A stretch of DNA of 64,000 bases from Anaeramoeba flamelloides (lineage: Eukaryota; Metamonada; Anaeramoebidae). The stretch's first letter is position 1. The number at the start of each line of letters is the position of its first letter. This document shows positions 11,401 through 20,800 of this stretch, one piece after another. Position numbers and translations under genes: made by a program. The notes below the pieces were generated by a model that was not told the origin of the DNA, searched no databases, and worked only from the letters and a program-made list of their open reading frames with translations. The DNA is taken from positions 5,580,001-5,644,000 of the forward strand of contig JANTQA010000029.1 in NCBI GenBank assembly GCA_027625915.1. Direction: 5' to 3'.

Positions 11401-12270
11401 TCTTAGGTGAAGGTTTTTTCTATTTGATGAAAATAAGAGTATTCAAGGTTTTGGGTTGATTGTGCTCTAACAATTAATGATTTCGGAGGACTACTGGAAA
11501 ATGTAATATGACTGTTAATCTCATGAAAATCATTTGAAAGAAGTCAAAAGTAGTGGACATCGCGAGCCAATAAGAATCACAGCAGTTCAAGAAGAAAACA
11601 AAAAAACTGAGTCAAGTGCCATTAATTTATCAAGAAAAATTCAAAGAGACTTTGTGTCTCGAAAATACATAAAAATTATACGTTGATCATTTTATCAAAA
11701 AAAAAAAAAAGAATAAAGAAGAAAAGAAAAGTGTAGGTACTTTTTCATTAAGGACTGTTCCTTTCTCAGACAAGTCTGTAATTTGAAATTCTTGAATTTT
11801 TTCATTATCTGTTTCTTTTGTTATAATTTCGATTGTGCAATGCTTTTCACAAATGTTTTCGTGTGTAAAAACTAGATCACAGTTTTGGTGTTTCCCAATG
11901 GTGACTGATAGGTTTGTAAATTGAGAAAAATTAAATAAAAAATAAAAAGAGGGTTTTTTAAAAAATAAAATTGGGGAAAAAGAAAATTTTTACAAGGCTT
12001 ATTTGATACAATCTTGAGAGAAGGAAAATCTTTGTGAAGAGAAATAAGTTGGGCTAAAAATTTTGGTAGGTCAGGTGTTTTGTTTGTTGCTTTCTGGATT
12101 TGTTCTTTTTGTTCTTTTTGTTCTTTTTGTTCTTTTTGTTCTGTTTGCTCTGTTTGCTCTTTTTGTTCTGTTTTTTTTGATATAGGGGTTTTTAACTCTG
12201 GAAATCGCTTAGTGTTTTTTGTGGGCGTTTTGATAGTTAAATTTCCGATTGAATTTATTAAGTCCTCCAT
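736..12270 (-). CDS. Chk2/Rad53-like FHA-domain Ser/Thr protein kinase (four exons seen, 3' end missing)
   Basis: Exons read on the minus strand: 12270-11994, 11904-11741, 4614-4235 and 1086-736. All junctions are GT-AG and the phases agree (1, 0, 2), giving about 390 residues. Residues 1-85 are a Gln/Glu/Lys linker. An FHA domain follows at about 86-175, with TIGKHQNCDLVF, CEKHC, ITDLSEKGTVLNE and then LTHLDIISF across the 7.1-kb intron. The kinase domain starts near 193: Gly loop LGTGGFAKV, Lys221 in AIK, Glu242/243 in helix C, YRDLKPDN at 316-323, DFG at 339-341, GTPIYQSPE, and CDMWAAGVVLYY just before a GT site. FHA followed by a CAMK-like kinase is the Chk2/Rad53/Cds1 layout, known for the DNA-damage checkpoint; that role is inferred here. 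Tyr replaces His of the HRD motif. Subdomains X-XI are not in the window, so the gene is either cut by the edge or truncated. Confidence 0.82.
1415..1800 (+). repeat. dispersed repeat R1, copy 1
   Basis: This stretch of roughly 390 bp aligns by eye with 4915-5300 in the same orientation. Both begin near GTGTGRCA and share the block with CATCCTATT and the end near ACCA..TTTTCC. It has no coding capacity. The two copies lie in the two giant introns of the same gene. Confidence 0.5.
2113..2314. mobile_element. short inverted-repeat (MITE-like) element
   Basis: The ends are inverted copies of about 50 bp: the left reads TTTTTCAATATTTTCCCTTT near 2129 and its complement lies near 2275-2295. The total is about 200 bp with no transposase. 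A shorter hairpin around ACTCTTTACTCAATTT lies just to the left at about 2034-2083. Confidence 0.55.
2790..3045 (-). mobile_element. LINE fragment: C-terminal zinc-knuckle region
   Basis: On the minus strand this reads NCLNRYSYVTSKNKNKNCDL, then a Cys-x2-Cys and, about 20 residues on, FDHFLWDCPAY (His-x4-Cys). This is the zf-RVT-type knuckle found at the C-terminus of many non-LTR retrotransposons. It matches the better preserved copy at 57880-58090. It is a 3' scrap without a reverse transcriptase domain, in the same orientation as the host kinase gene. Confidence 0.6.
4915..5300 (+). repeat. dispersed repeat R1, copy 2
   Basis: Second copy of the repeat described at 1415-1800, same orientation, alignable over its whole length with many substitutions. 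It sits in the 7.1-kb intron. Confidence 0.5.
5820..6330 (+). repeat. dispersed repeat R2, copy 1
   Basis: It aligns by eye with 39770-40275. Shared landmarks are TACTCATTTTCATT, TTTGATTGAAGAAAG followed by an A run, the stretch ending TTTAGGTTT, and CCCTTTTGACTGAT. No open frame of note. The family is unknown. Confidence 0.5.
6310..7060 (-). pseudogene. coding-like relic of unknown family inside the kinase intron
   Basis: Three blocks read like protein on the minus strand. About 7010-6885 gives NYKRESNQTEKDKQ and then HYKTLDVITPNMTFVDMVEQ. About 6845-6705 gives GLLWIIPLKCKIPNTKMIYG and then VDFLFELAKDLSSMIKN with a stop. About 6430-6310 gives LTSGDIFKIVAKNNFFPKCV and then AWNDILKLKK with a stop. 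The first two could join across a short intron, but no GT-AG pair keeps frame cleanly, and the blocks are separated by stops. I do not recognise the family. It could be a transposon gene or a decayed nested host gene. Confidence 0.3.
8389..8427. repeat. 39-base A homopolymer
   Basis: This is the longest pure A run in the window, preceded by CCTCCTCCAAACACCC and followed by CAGAAAGAGGG. It may be a retroposition tail or a length-variable tract. It lies in the large kinase intron. Confidence 0.8.
9745..10400 (-). mobile_element. LINE 3' end (C-terminal ORF plus 3' tail), minus strand
   Basis: The minus strand matches the plus-strand LINE at 57640-58230 in order: NKINWNSKDLIELKK, NELLNSKSW, a CLNRYYYVRDKN-like block, the Cys-x2-Cys / His-x4-Cys knuckle, then the tail with a GTAAAATCATAGATT-like motif and its terminal ATTATTATTGAAG. 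The reverse transcriptase core is absent. It is a 5'-truncated decayed copy and lies in the same orientation as the surrounding gene. Confidence 0.7.
11519..11686 (+). mobile_element. possible Tc1/mariner-type transposase N-terminal scrap
   Basis: One open plus frame reads KSSGHREPIRITAVQEEN and then INLSRKIQRDFVSRKYIKII before a TGA. The pattern G-x-x-x-P-x-x-x-T followed by a Ser/Arg-rich helix with VSR resembles the second helix-turn-helix of Tc1-like transposases. No DDE catalytic part is seen nearby. It ends 55 bp from the FHA exon boundary on the other strand. Family assignment is tentative. Confidence 0.3.
12080..12180 (-). repeat. GAACAAAAA-type tandem repeat coding EQK units in the kinase N-terminus
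   Basis: Tandem 9-12 bp units, coding for repeated EQK/EQT on the minus strand, lie in exon 1 of the FHA-kinase gene. They are in frame and part of a probably disordered linker before the FHA domain. Confidence 0.7.
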
Positions 12271-12827
12271 TTTTAGTTTCGAAAAAGAATTTACAAGAAG
12301 GGTATGTAAAAAAAATAGAAAAATAAATAATTCAATTACTTTACTTTGTGGAAAGATGTCAAAAGGATTGGGTTTTACATTCTAAGACTCTTTTTTGGCC
12401 TTTATTTGAGTTTGTGTTTTTTTTTAAAACCAAATTTGGAAAAGACTTCTTCTTAGTATCTTTTTTGTAATTTTGTAAGATTCTTTTGTTTTTTAAAATT
12501 TCAAGTTCCCAAAACAAGACTAACTCCAATAAGTATTAAAAAACTTGATAAAAATCAAGTTGGCTAATTTACATTAAGGGTTGAAAAATGACTCTTTTTG
12601 AGGGAGACAACCCATGACTCAAAATAAAAACCCTCATAACACTTTTTTCGTATTGGTCCAAAAGAAAAGATAACATATTCTCCAATAGTATAGCTAAAAT
12701 AAATTCAATTCTAAAGGCAAACTCTATGAGGTTTTGTGTAATTGTTCAATTATGAATTGAATTTGTTTAAATTTTTGATAATTATTAGATTTTTTATTAT
12801 TATTTTTTTAAGGGGTGAAGTTCAAAA

Positions 12828-13294
12828 TGAATTCTGGCTATTCACCACAATTTTTATTATTTTATTTTAGTTTAGTTAAAGGAATTAAGATCTTTTATAT
12901 AAATGAATAAAATAAATTATTTTTCTGAAAAAAGTATTTATTTTATTTTTAATTTCTTTTTTTCGTAAATACCTATTTATTACAGAGTTGTAATCTGAAA
13001 GAATGTGATTTATTTATTATGAAATTATTCTAATATATCAAGTTATTAGTATATGTATACATATAACTTACTTGATAGAAAAATTAATTAGAGAAATATC
13101 TTCTTGGGACTTTTTCAAATGTCTTCTGAGTGAATATTTATGGTAGAATAAAAAATAAAAACCAAAAAATTTAAAAAATACTTTTTTTCAGAAAAATAAT
13201 GTATTTTAATCATTTATTATAAAGGTTTTAATTCTTTTAACTAAAATAAAATGAAATAATTTGGTGGTGAATATTCAGAATTCGTTTTGAATTT
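12828..13294. mobile_element. inverted-repeat element with arms of about 120 bp
   Basis: The left arm starts near GTTCAAAATGAATTCTGG and includes ATTCACCAC and TTTTTCTGAAAAAAGTATTT. The right arm is its reverse complement, ending near GAATTCGTTTTGAAT. The total is about 470 bp without an open frame. It looks like a non-autonomous DNA transposon. Confidence 0.6.
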
Positions 13295-13864
13295 CCATTC
13301 TTAAATTACAAAGGTAATATCTTGAATTAATCTCTCATTTTTTAGAAATTTTTTTTTATTTGATCTTAGATTTTAAAAAATGGAAATTTCAATTCAAAAT
13401 TTTTGACATACCAAAATACGATTTTTGATATAAAAATCTTATTAAATCAATTCAAGATGAAATACTAAATTAGTGCCATTCATCAATTGGAATGTTAATA
13501 ATTATTTATAAATTACAATCCCCATAAATAAATAATTAATTATTAATACAAATAAATCAAGGGTGTGTTATGCGTTTTGGTGAGAGCAAAACAAAAAAAA
13601 TTATTGAGGAAATTTGTTGAAATTCTCTTAATGATTATTAATTGATCAAATTTTTAGGTCTCACAGCCATTAATTTTATTTGAGTTATTCTATTTTGAAC
13701 ATCTAAACTTTAATAAAATATCAATTATTGAAAGAAAATGTCAATTGAACGAAATAAAGTAACTAAAAAAGAACAATGAAATGAAAACAAAAAACTGAAT
13801 CATTAAAAAATCGTTTCTTATTTTACAAAAATCAAAATTATTCCCAATTTGAATGTAATTGTAT

Positions 13865-14066
13865 TATAGCCAGTTCCACTTTTAAGGTATAAACTTTCAA
13901 GAAAATTTAAGAAAAAAAAAACCCTCAAATTAAGGCACAAAATTCAGATTCTAGTAAAATAAATTGTAAACAAAAAAAAATTTACAAATTTTGTGCCCTA
14001 ATTTGAGATTTTTTTGTGCCTTAGATTTCGTTGAAAGTTTGTGCCTTAAAAGTGGAACTGACTATA
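13865..14066. mobile_element. MITE family B, complete copy 1
   Basis: The ends read TATAGCCAGTTCCACTTTTA and the reverse complement of TATAGTCAGTTCCACTTTTA. The inverted repeats extend about 40 bp through AAACTTTCAA. The interior is A/T-rich and symmetric. Other copies lie at 29789-29981 and 39548-39670. TATA at both ends may contain a TA target duplication. Confidence 0.65.
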
Positions 14067-14157
14067 TTACAATTGTTTGGGCTATTTTAACATTGTAGAA
14101 AATTTTGAATTTTAGTTTAGTTTATAGTTAATGGGGGTTACCAGGAAATTTCAGAGC

Positions 14158-14182
14158 GGGTGGGTGGGTGGGTGGGGGGGGG
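14158..14182 (+). other. G-quadruplex motif
   Basis: Four GGGT units are followed by nine consecutive G: GGG runs separated by single T loops, then G9. This is the classic shape of a very stable parallel quadruplex and is striking in a genome this AT-rich. No gene lies within 1.8 kb upstream or 3.6 kb downstream. Confidence 0.85.
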
Positions 14183-14224
14183 TAAATTACTCATATTTGT
14201 ACTTATTTTTTTCATGATTTTTAA

Positions 14225-14970
14225 AGAATATAGTAAAATCATAGATTTTATTCAATACTTTTGAATTTTGGAAAAGCTAGGCACTCTAAGTACTCTACGG
14301 CACTTTATATTCGGTTTTTTTAATTTAATAAATAAACTGAAAATTTCTTTAATTTTTGATTCTTTTCTCAAATTAAAAAAAAATTCACAGCACTTTCCTA
14401 ATTCGTAAACTTGAAATTCGAAATTTTTTAAAATATTCAAACATATCTTTATGACCAACCAGAGCTCATAAAGATATAAAACTTGTTTGTTAATAATATT
14501 AAAAGTATTACAATATTTTAAAATAATTAAAATATTATTTATTATTATTCAGAAATCCAGCTTCTACGTTTATTTTTACAGACTAGTTAATTCCTGATAA
14601 AAGTAACCAAATATTCAATGATATCTAAATCTTTATATATTTTACAGAATTAACAAAATCGTGAATTATTTTTATTCATAAAAGAGAATATCTATTAAGA
14701 TAATTTGTATAATTTCTTAACTGTTAAATAGAAGTTAAAACTTTCCATTTTAATTTTTTTTTATTGTAGTTAGGTTTTCCAGAATTTAAAGTATAGTGTG
14801 AAATCTAATATTTTACAAATTAATTATAAATTTTGGAAAACATAAAAAATGTGTCTGTAGAGAGCCTTCAAGTACTTAAGATTACCTATAGTTAGGTTTT
14901 CCAAAATTTAAAAAGTATTGACTAAAATCCATAATTTTACTCAATTATTTTGGGTTCTGGAAAAACATGG
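14225..14970. repeat. palindromic hairpin repeats (families A and B), cluster 1
   Basis: Three units of the form GGTTTTCCARAATTTAAA ... TAAAATC-TA-GATTTTA ... AAATTCTGGAAAACC occur near 14230-14280, 14770-14845 and 14885-14965. Each can fold on itself. Short CACTCTAAGTACTCTACGGC-like strings occur beside them. The same units recur at 44.0-45.1 kb and 62.0-62.5 kb. Confidence 0.6.
14560..14760 (-). mobile_element. highly decayed LINE C-terminal scrap
   Basis: It aligns loosely with the LINE fragment at 2790-3045 on the same strand: shared TTCAATGATATC, a Cys/Tyr-rich block, TATCTATTAAGATAATTTGT against TACCTATTTAAACAATTAGT, and a following CCATTTTAA-like block. No open frame survives. Confidence 0.4.
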
Positions 14971-15429
14971 TTAATTTTGAATTTAATTTAAGAAATAATC
15001 AGAAATTTTCCAATATTCTCATTAAATTTCTGAAACTAAAAAAAAAAACCTAGGTTAGTTTTTCTTAAGTTATTTTTAATTGATTAATTGGGTAATTTTC
15101 CAATAAATATTTTAATTCTTTAAATTTAAAGATTTTCAACTTATTTTTTCCCTAACGGATAGAAGATTAACCGGTTTATATAAATTTAGATTTTTATATT
15201 TGTTTTTAATTTAAATTTTCTTTACTAAATTGTGACTATAGTTAAGTTAATTTTTACTCCAGTTTTATAGATAAGCATTCGTGAATGTGGGTTGGTTAAT
15301 AAAGATTCTATAATTTTCGTATTAATCTTAAATATTAAAATTTTCAATTCTATTTTTATCTTTTTCTTGAGTTTCAATTCTCAAAAATTAATAACAAATA
15401 TATTTTACTATTTGTTGTAAAATAAATTG

Positions 15430-15600
15430 GAAACTCTTTAAGTCAACTTTCCAAAAACAGATTTATCAAATCAAAAACATTTCAAATTTTTAAATTGAAA
15501 AAACAGTTTAAATTATTAATTTCACATTTTTAGAATTGGGAACCTTTATAATTTATTTTAATTTTTAGAAGGTGATTTTTTATAAATCTGATTGAAAATT
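15430..15600. repeat. dispersed repeat of about 170-210 bp, copy 1
   Basis: It aligns with 56911-57078. Both have CTTTCCAAAA near the left, ACATTTCAAATTTTTAA, then TTATTTTAGTT/TTTTAATTTTTAG and AATCTGAWTGAAAATTTT at the right. The ends are imperfect inverted repeats. Similarity continues a little past both ends, so it may belong to a larger element. Confidence 0.4.
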
Positions 15601-15644
15601 TTAATCTTTTTATTTTGAAATTAATAGTAATTGTAAAATAGCAA

Positions 15645-16171
15645 TATAAACTCTTTTTCAGTCAAAGGAGCCCAGTTTTATTAAAGAAATGGAAGACATT
15701 CTATGAGTTTAATTCATTACTCTTATCAAACTAAAATTTAAAATTTTTAGATCAAAATCATTTTTTCTCATTTTGTAAAATTTTGTTTTTTTTTTTTTTT
15801 TTTTTCTTCTTTTCTTTTTTATTTTTTTTTTTAAATATTAACTTTGAAAAAAAAAATGTTTGAAAAACGAAATAAACATTAAGAAAAGTTAATCTTTGTA
15901 TGTTCTGTTAAAATACATACATTTACAAGTAAAAAATCTTATTATCAACGATTTTAATTTCCTAAAGAAATTGAGAATTTTGCACGAGGTGTTCCAATGA
16001 ATGGGGCACAAAAAATTTATGGTTTGTTCAGGGGTTTCTTTTATAATTATGGACTCTTATATGAAGTTTATTATTTCTAGTATTTCTAAATAATCTAAGT
16101 TTGGTTGATTCTTAAAAATAAAGTGACTTTTTCATTTTTGGCTGGGCCCCTTTGAGTGAAATAGAGTTTAT
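15645..16171. mobile_element. inverted-repeat element of about 525 bp
   Basis: The ends are ATATAAACTCTTTTTCAGTC + AAAGGAGCCCAG on the left and, on the right, GGCCCCTTTGAGTGAAATAG + AGTTTAT, which are reverse complements over about 30 bp. No transposase is visible inside. Confidence 0.5.
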
Positions 16172-17503
16172 GTTCTCTTTTTCAAAAATTTGTGAAAATA
16201 TTTTTCCCCCATTTTAAAAAAAACAAGACAAAAAATTTCTTTCGAAAAAGAATTCAAATAACAAACTAAATCAAAATTTAAGAATGTTCAATTTTTCAAA
16301 TTTAGAGTCTAATTGTAAACCTTAGTAATAGTTATACTGAAGAAAATTACTTTTTTTAGTTTTTGTATATGCTTTTTCTATCCATGTTAAATTGACTATA
16401 AGATTTTAAAAAAATGGGTTCTATTCCAGTTTCGATTTCAGGTATCTTTATTGAAAGAGAAAAATAGGTTAAAAATCTCAAAAAAATTTTCTTAAGAATT
16501 TCACTTAATAATTAAAATTTCTTATGTAATTTTTTTCATTTAGGATAGAAAAAAAAATAAAAACATGAAAATAGTCCAATAAGATTTGAAATTGTTAATA
16601 TAGTAAAATTGTTTTGTAATTTCATTTATTTAAAATCAAATCCTTTTTTTATTAATCAAACTTTTTAAATTATAACTCACACACTTTTTAGAATGATAAC
16701 TAATGAAATCAAACTAGTTCAAAAAATTATTCACCAATCAAAAAAAAAAGAATCAAAATTATATTTATCTAAATTAATAGTAAACATCTCTATATAACTC
16801 AGTTGTTTTTTAAAAAAAGATTTTCTACATATTTTACCAAACAATTATTTGAGTATTCTATAGATACCTACTTTAATGAACTTTGGGTAGGTTTATTAAA
16901 AGTTTCATCAAAAATTTGGTTATTTATAATAAGGATTTGATTGAAAATAAATGTAATTACACAACCATTTTACTATATTAACAATTTCAAACTTGTTAAG
17001 GATTATTTTCATGTTCATATATTTTTTTCACAACTATATTAATTTTTTGTTCAAAAAAAACTAAAAAAAAATAAAATAAATATCGCTTCATTCAAAAAAT
17101 TCAATTACATGTATTTTTGTACGGCTTTGGTAAATGTATTATTTTTTTTTTTCGAATTCAAGATCGCCAAAAAATAATATTATAAAAAATTTGAAAAATA
17201 TCTTTTTTCAAATGTTTTGAAAATTGTCGGTGATAATAAATCCTCGACTGTGATTAAGAACAATCCAAACTGTAAACACACAAACCAAATTGGTTTAAGT
17301 TGGTTAATTAAACATTGTTTTTGTTGTTTATTATTTTGGTATTGGACTTATTTTTTTCTGAATTTGGAATACTTTTACTCCAAACAAAATATTTGAATTA
17401 AAAAAAAGTTGTCACATTTATTTTGTGAAAAGGAATTGCTTTTTTTTAACCACAAATAACAATATAATTTATTTTACAAACCCTTTTTTGGAAACCTAAA
17501 AGA

Positions 17504-17737
17504 TTGTCTTTCAAAAACAGATGCTTTATTTTATTCTTAATTTTTACAAATTATCATTGTATATGTAAAACAACAGAATTCACAACCGAGGAACCCATGA
17601 CAGTTGAATTTTTTACAAAAGAGATTAACCAAAGAACTGATTTTACTTTACGAGTCTGTGGAAAAGCGATTTTAAAGATTTTGATTCAAAAAATTTTAAG
17701 ACAAATACAGGTTTACCATATCATTATAATTCCTTAA
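17504..17737 (+). CDS. short frame of doubtful status upstream of the receptor gene
   Basis: An open frame with GC content above its surroundings reads FTTEEPMTVEFFTKEINQRT and DFTLRVCGK. It has no ATG at its start; the frame would begin at TTG. A splice-like ACAG/GTTTAC occurs at its end, followed at 17835-17859 by TTACAG, a small block reading SLDFDIT, and GGTAAG. It may be a 5' exon of the downstream gene, an exon of a separate decayed gene, or chance. I recognise no domain. Confidence 0.25.
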   Translation: MSFKNRCFILFLIFTNYHCICKTTEFTTEEPMTVEFFTKEINQRTDFTLRVCGKAILKILIQKILRQIQVYHIIIIP

Positions 17738-17871
17738 TAATGTCCAAACCTCAAACTTTGATAAAAATATTATTTTTACTTTTGTCAAACAATCAACAAG
17801 TCAAATTAAATTTTATTCTTTTTTGTAAATTACAGTCCTTAGATTTTGACATTACAGGTAAGAAAAAAATA

Positions 17872-20800
17872 ATGTTAACAAAAAATAATCAGTTAATTGT
17901 TTTTCTTTTTCTGATTGTTGTCTTGACAAAAATAAATACTCAAAGTCAAATAAAAGAAACAAAAAACAAAATTTCTTCTTTGATTCCTGAAAAACAAAAA
18001 GAAAAAAAAAAAGAACTGGTAATAACAATTAAAACCAAAGATCTGGAATTTCACTTTGAAAAAGAATTTTATTCAATAGACTTTCTTCAACAAGCAAAAA
18101 CAAAAGAACAAACAAAAACACAAGAACAAAAACAAAAAGAACAAAATATTAAAGAACAAGAACATCAAAAGAATCAACAAACATGGCAAAGAAATGGAAT
18201 TTCTGATTCTTCCTTCAAAATATGGATCTCACAAAAAAAAAACATCAACTCTGGAAAATGTAAAAAAGAATTAATTATTTATGAAAAAAATATAGAAAAA
18301 TTTCGGAAAAACCGAAATGATCTCAAAGCAAATCTTAAAATTGTTGAATATAAAAATGTTTTGTGTGGAGTCGATCAGTATTTTGAAATCAACAAAGAAA
18401 CGAACAATCTGAAAAGTAATTTCAATTTCACCAATTTCAGACAAATCAAGAATTTGGTGATCAATTATGAATATCCAAGAGGATTGGAACCAAGAATTAA
18501 ACAAACAACTCACAGTCTAATTTTTACAAGCAAATCAAACAAAGATCTCACTTATTTACAAGAGTCTCAGCCTCTAATTATTAATTCCCAACATAGAACT
18601 TGTAAGGGACAATATAATGTTCTCCAAAATGGAAACAATCATGTTTCGATTGAATACCAAATCCCAGAAAGCTTTCTAAGTGATCCAAAAACCAAAAACA
18701 AAAGCACAAAAACAAACACGAATAGGAAAACAAACACCAATAAAAACAACAACCAGAGTGATGTCAAATGGGTCTTGATTGATCCAGAATACAGCACCTA
18801 CATTGGCGGTGTTGACTATGAAAAAGGAACTGGTACGAGGTATGATCAGAATGGGAATATTTATTTGCTTGGCTTGACGCAGAGTAGTGACTTTCCTATT
18901 GTCGGATCCAATGTCTATAATCCTAATTATTCATCAGAATCAGATTACGATGCAGTGATCATCAAGGCCAAAGATGGAACGGATTTGTTTTGGTCCACAT
19001 TTATATGCAAGGTTGGCTGGTACTTTAATTACTACAATGGTTTGTCTGTTGATCTATCTGACAACCAAGCAATAATCAGTGGAACAACTGAATTTCCAAA
19101 GCACTATCCAACAACTTCAAATGCATGGCAAAACAATTCAAAGAATTGCGCTCAGAATTGTCCGTATGGTTACTCAGGATTTGTTTCCAAAATCAACGAA
19201 AATGGAACTGATCTAGTGTTTTCAACCTTGGTCTGTGGCTATGCAGATGGGTGTGTGTATGTTTCAAGTCATGAAATTATTTATGATCATGAAGAAGAAA
19301 CAAACTATGGTGATAATTATTCAATCTATTTTGTTGGTGTTACAAACGGGACACAATTCCCAGGGTATGGCTTGACAAACGACGGTTTCAAATGCACATC
19401 AAAAAACTTTGGCTATGATTATATTTTTGGCAAGATCTCAAACGATGGCTCACAATTACTTCAAACCCAATGTCTTGGGGGAACGAATAGCGAGCTTCCT
19501 TGGGAACATTGTCTCAAGGTTGATAAGGATTATTTAGTTTTCCAATTGTACACATATTCAATGGATTTCCCTGTGACGAACGGGGCATTTCAACAGGAAA
19601 GGTCAACGAATTCTTACACGTGTGTTGTGGGACAACTCAATATCACCACATTTGAACTGAACTGGGCTTCATATTTGGGAGGCAACAAAAGTGATTATGC
19701 ATCTACCATAAGGATGGATTCCAACCAAGACATTTGGGTTGGTGGCAGCACGAGATCTTTGGATTTCCCTGTCACGTTGGACGCCTATCGAACTGAAGGG
19801 ATCGCAACGAATGATACAAACGATAGCTTTTTGACCAAAATTTCCAAAGATGGTGAACGCTTACTCTACTCAACATTCCTAGGAACATCGCCGACAGACT
19901 CAACCAACTATCCCAATGTTGCAGAATTACGGATCGATAAGAATAACGATCAAATCTTATTAATCGGCGGTGCAGGGTTGGTGAGTGATCATATAAATAT
20001 CCCAAGTGATTTAAATTATGGTAATGGATCCTTTTTGTTATACTTCAATTACACAAACAATGAATTTCTAAAGGCCTATTCTTATGGAGGAATAATCAAC
20101 AGTTTGGACACTTTCAACAACCGAATTGAGAACTTTGCCATTACAGGCGAGATTCGATACTATGCGTTGAGAACTACAGACGACGCCTTCCAAAAAGAAA
20201 AGCCAGGATATTACGATGTCATATTCAGTGGTAATATGTATGGCTGTCCAAAGGGTTATTATTCTGAGGACGAAAAATTTGGAAAATGCTATAGCTGCCC
20301 ACAGGGAACATTTAACGCAGAGAGCGATCAAATATCAAAAGATAATTGCACAGAATGCGAGCGTGGCTTTTATAATGATAAACATGGGGCGACTCAATGT
20401 AAAAAATGCGCCAAGGGAACATATTCGTCACAAATGGGACAGCCACAATGTGAAGAATGCGCCATGGGCACATATCAACCCAATGAAGAATCCCTAGATT
20501 GCATTAGCTGCCCAATAGGTACATACAATACAAACCAAGGATCAACATCAAACTCAAGCTGTATTAAATGCCGTGTTGGGACTTACGGATTAACCGAAGC
20601 CGCGGAAAGCTATCAAGATTCGTGCAGAGACTGTCCCCTGGGCACCTACAATGATGAAGAAGGAAAATCTATTTGCAAGGATTGCCCCATAAGCTTTTAT
20701 AATGAATACACTGGTTCCACAAGTAGAGGGAGTTGCCAGAAATGCCCGAAGGGAACATTCAGTCAAGAAGAAGGATTGGCATCTTTAAATGAGTGCTCAA

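Larger units (their letters stand above)
4615..11740 (-). other. 7.1-kb intron of the FHA-kinase gene splitting the FHA domain
   Basis: The 5' site is GTACCT (11740) and the 3' site is ATAAG (4615), in phase 0. The exons join as GTVLNE-K / LFQKDVQKLTHLDIISF, which completes the last FHA strands. The intron carries repeat R1, repeat R2, a coding-like relic at 6310-7060, a 39-base A run at 8389-8427, a LINE 3' end at 9745-10400 and a possible transposase scrap at 11519-11686. Elsewhere it is plain AT-rich sequence. Confidence 0.7.
12271..17503. other. gene-free spacer with repeats
   Basis: No convincing coding region on either strand. It contains, in order, a long inverted-repeat element (12828-13294), a MITE (13865-14066), a G-rich tract (14158-14182), hairpin repeats (14225-14970) with a LINE scrap, a roughly 170-bp repeat (15430-15600) and another inverted-repeat element (15645-16171). 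The part from 16172 to 17503 is AT-rich with nothing I can name. Confidence 0.6.

Noticed and set aside
18271-20331. minus-strand frames under the receptor gene
   Set aside because: They mirror a clear plus-strand coding region with domains and have no motif of their own.
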